Origin: Rhodocyclaceae bacterium
GTDB lineage: Bacteria; Pseudomonadota; Gammaproteobacteria; Burkholderiales; Rhodocyclaceae
Reading direction: 5' to 3'
DNA length: 16,406 bases
Assembly (NCBI GenBank): GCA_016791085.1
Contig: JAEUNN010000213.1
Coordinates: forward strand, 1-16,406
Below are positions 14,825 through 16,406 of the stretch, piece by piece; positions within the stretch are counted from its first letter, which is position 1, and the number at the start of each line of letters is the position of its first letter. The position numbers and the translations under genes are program-made. Under the pieces are notes generated by a model that was not told the origin of the DNA, did no database searches, and saw only the letters and a list, made by a program, of their open reading frames with translations.

Positions 14825-15777
14825 GGACTGGGGGCTCCCAGGCGGTCCAGATACTGCTGCAGGTCGGCCGGCAGCGGGCTTTCCCAGCGCATTGCAGCAC
14901 CGCTCGCCGGGTGGCTCAGGACAAGTTGCGCGGCGTGCAGGAACATGCGTTTCAAGCCGCGCTTCTGAAGTTCTCGGTTCAGCGCGAAATCGCCGTATTT
15001 TTCGTCGCCGCACAGCGGATGGCCGAGGTGCGCCAGATGCACGCGTATCTGGTGCGTGCGGCCGGTCAGCAATTCCACCTCGACCAGGGTGCAGGCCGCG
15101 CCGCCCACCACCCAGCCGGCGCGCCGCCGCACCACGCTATGCGCATCGCGCCCGGCTGGATCGACCGTGACATGGCGCTGACCGTCGGCCAGCAAGGTTT
15201 TCAGGAGCGGCAATTGCACATGCCGCTCGGCCGCGCGGAAATCGCCGCGCACCAGCGCCAGATAACGCTTCTCTACCTGCCCTTCGCGCAGCATGTCGTG
15301 CAGCGCAATGAGCGCGGCGCGCTTCTTGGCGACCAGCAGCAAACCCGACGTTTCACGGTCCAGCCGGTGGGCAAGTTCCAGGAAGCGCGCCTGCGGGCGC
15401 GCGCGCCGCAACAGTTCGATCACGCCGAAGGACACGCCGCTGCCGCCATGCACGGCGGTGCCGGCCGGCTTGTCGATGACCAGCAGGTGCTCGTCCTCGA
15501 ACACCAGCGGCAGTTCGCGCAGCGGCACCGGCGCGGTGGCGGCGGGCGCCGCGGTGCGCACCGGAGGAATGCGGATTTCGTCGCCTTCGGCCAGGCGCAG
15601 CGTACAGTCGGCGCGGCGCGAATTCACGCGCACTTCGCCCGAGCGCACGATGCGGTAGATGTGGCTTTTGGGCACGCCCTTGAGCGTACGCAGCAAAAAA
15701 TTGTCCAGGCGCTGGCCGGCATCTTCGGCACCGGCGACATGGCGCACCACGGACGGTGCTTTACCTTGGGCTTTCAT
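14821..15777 (-). CDS. rluC: 23S rRNA pseudouridine synthase RluC
   Basis: A 318-residue enzyme with an N-terminal S4 RNA-binding domain (about residues 20-72, including RLDNFLLRTLKGVP) and a pseudouridine synthase domain from about 90 on. The catalytic Asp140 is in HRLDRETSG. GRTHQIRVHLAHLGHPLCGD in the last third is the conserved core of the RluA family. RluC modifies U955, U2504 and U2580 of 23S rRNA in E. coli. Divergent placement next to rne also occurs in E. coli and supports RluC over RluD. A weak promoter could lie just upstream on the minus strand (TTGCAA then TATATG, 19-bp spacing). It is the first gene of the minus-strand cluster. Confidence 0.93.
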   Translation of the reverse strand: MKAQGKAPSVVRHVAGAEDAGQRLDNFLLRTLKGVPKSHIYRIVRSGEVRVNSRRADCTLRLAEGDEIRIPPVRTAAPAATAPVPLRELPLVFEDEHLLVIDKPAGTAVHGGSGVSFGVIELLRRARPQARFLELAHRLDRETSGLLLVAKKRAALIALHDMLREGQVEKRYLALVRGDFRAAERHVQLPLLKTLLADGQRHVTVDPAGRDAHSVVRRRAGWVVGGAACTLVEVELLTGRTHQIRVHLAHLGHPLCGDEKYGDFALNRELQKRGLKRMFLHAAQLVLSHPASGAAMRWESPLPADLQQYLDRLGAPSP

Positions 15778-16131
15778 ATCACATATACTGGGGCTGCTTC
15801 ACACGGTTGCAACAGCAAGGCTTTCGGAACCGCCCGAATCGGCGCCCGGCCTGTCCGAATAGGGACCCCGGCCGCGACCAGCCCATGAACCGGTGGTTGT
15901 TTCGCTCACCACGCAAAAAGTAGTGATGTTAATAGATAGACGCGAGCATCGCACTGGCAGAATCCCCGTTCCGTGGGCCCGAAAGGCGACGGAACTGCGT
16001 CGACGAACCCTTCCTTCAGTTTGCTGATTCGCTACGGATTGAAAAACCGCATGCACCATACCAACTGACACGCGCCGGCTGCGCTAGAACGGTTCGTCCT
16101 GCCCGTGCCATGCGCGCGGGAGAAAAAAGCG
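15778..16131 (+). promoter_or_regulatory. Divergent rluC/rne intergenic region with structured rne leader
   Basis: This 354-bp gap must hold the promoters of rluC (-) and rne (+). A hairpin at 15968-15995 pairs GTTCCGT with ACGGAAC (7 bp) and carries an inner GCC/GGC stem with a CGAAA loop. GACGAACC (16002-16009) can pair over 81 nt with GGTTCGTC (16091-16098). A weak rne promoter may lie around TTGTTT (15897-15902) and the AT-rich 15914-15937, but no good -35/-10 pair is seen. GGGAG at 16118-16122 is the rne ribosome binding site. In E. coli the long rne leader mediates autoregulation by RNase E; a similar role here is inferred from position and structure only. Confidence 0.5.
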
Positions 16132-16406
16132 ATGAAACGCATGTTGTTCAATGCGACGCAGGCCGAGGAGTTACGCGTCGCGATTGTCGATGGTCAAAAG
16201 TTGATCGACCTCGACATCGAATCGGCCACCAAGGAACAAAGAAAAAGCAATATATACAAGGCCGTAATCACCCGCATCGAGCCCAGTCTCGAAGCCTGCT
16301 TCGTCGATTACGGCACCGACAGACACGGATTTCTGCCGTTCAAGGAGGTTAGCCGCAGCTATTTTCAGACCGATATCGATCCGGGCCGGGCGCGCGTGCA
16401 GGACGC
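16132..16406 (+). CDS. rne: Ribonuclease E, N-terminal part (runs off the window)
   Basis: The first 91 codons of an RNase E/G protein. It opens MKRMLFNATQAEELRVAIVD and has the DIE stretch followed by the S1 RNA-binding domain from about residue 38, including IYKAVITRIEPSLEACFVDY and the GFLPFKEV turn. RNase E is the endonuclease that starts mRNA decay and processes rRNA and tRNA precursors. The MKRMLFNA opening favours RNase E over RNase G. The ATG at 16132 has GGGAG 9 nt upstream. The catalytic DNase I-like region and any degradosome-binding C-terminus lie outside the window. The gene diverges from rluC, as in other proteobacteria. Confidence 0.93.
   Translation, partial: MKRMLFNATQAEELRVAIVDGQKLIDLDIESATKEQRKSNIYKAVITRIEPSLEACFVDYGTDRHGFLPFKEVSRSYFQTDIDPGRARVQD

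Noticed and set aside
14911..15888. A 325-codon plus-strand frame over rluC
   Set aside because: Antisense to an unmistakable rluC; no motif and strong Gln/His/Ala bias.
16110..16352. Small plus-strand frame overlapping the rne start
   Set aside because: It is the rne region read in another frame; rne has the ribosome binding site and conserved sequence.

Overview
The window is GC-rich chromosomal DNA that looks betaproteobacterial. The right half holds an RNase E gene divergent from rluC, an HAD phosphatase, a small Rieske protein and an S49 peptidase, an order I recognise from betaproteobacteria. The MlaF-type ATPase and YaeQ also fit that group. I cannot name a genus.

Layout. (1) 215-3149 (+): a probable two-gene unit with an elongation factor G paralogue and an HSDL2-like short-chain dehydrogenase. 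(2) 3465-9424 (+): a 1565-residue soluble hybrid histidine kinase (GAF-like region, five PAS domains, HisKA, ATPase, a degenerate and an intact receiver, Hpt). Its stop codon overlaps the start of a histidine-triad (HIT) protein, which is followed 27 nt later by an MlaF-type ABC ATPase that has no permease gene beside it. (3) 9703-10221 (+): an unrecognised protein behind a leader with repeated AATACT motifs. (4) 10222-11428: a decayed accessory strip. It contains a fragment copied from the gene at 11429-12190, two inverted REP-type hairpin doublets, the start of an IS21-type transposase between them, and the C-terminal part of what may be an ATP-grasp protein. (5) 11429-15777 (-): a tight minus-strand cluster rluC, HAD phosphatase, Rieske protein, sppA, yaeQ and an unknown helical protein, with a candidate terminator at 11311-11342. 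(6) 16132-end (+): the start of rne behind a structured leader.

The cluster rluC-HAD-Rieske-sppA is joined by overlapping reading frames, so its products are probably co-expressed and translationally coupled. The kinase, HIT and MlaF genes may also share a transcript, but no biochemical link between them is visible. I see no CRISPR array, tRNA, rRNA, complete insertion sequence or clear defence system. The best leads are the orphan MlaF ATPase with a substituted switch histidine, the decayed strip with its duplicated gene fragment, the repeated motif before the unknown gene at 9703, and the possible long-range pairing in the rne leader.
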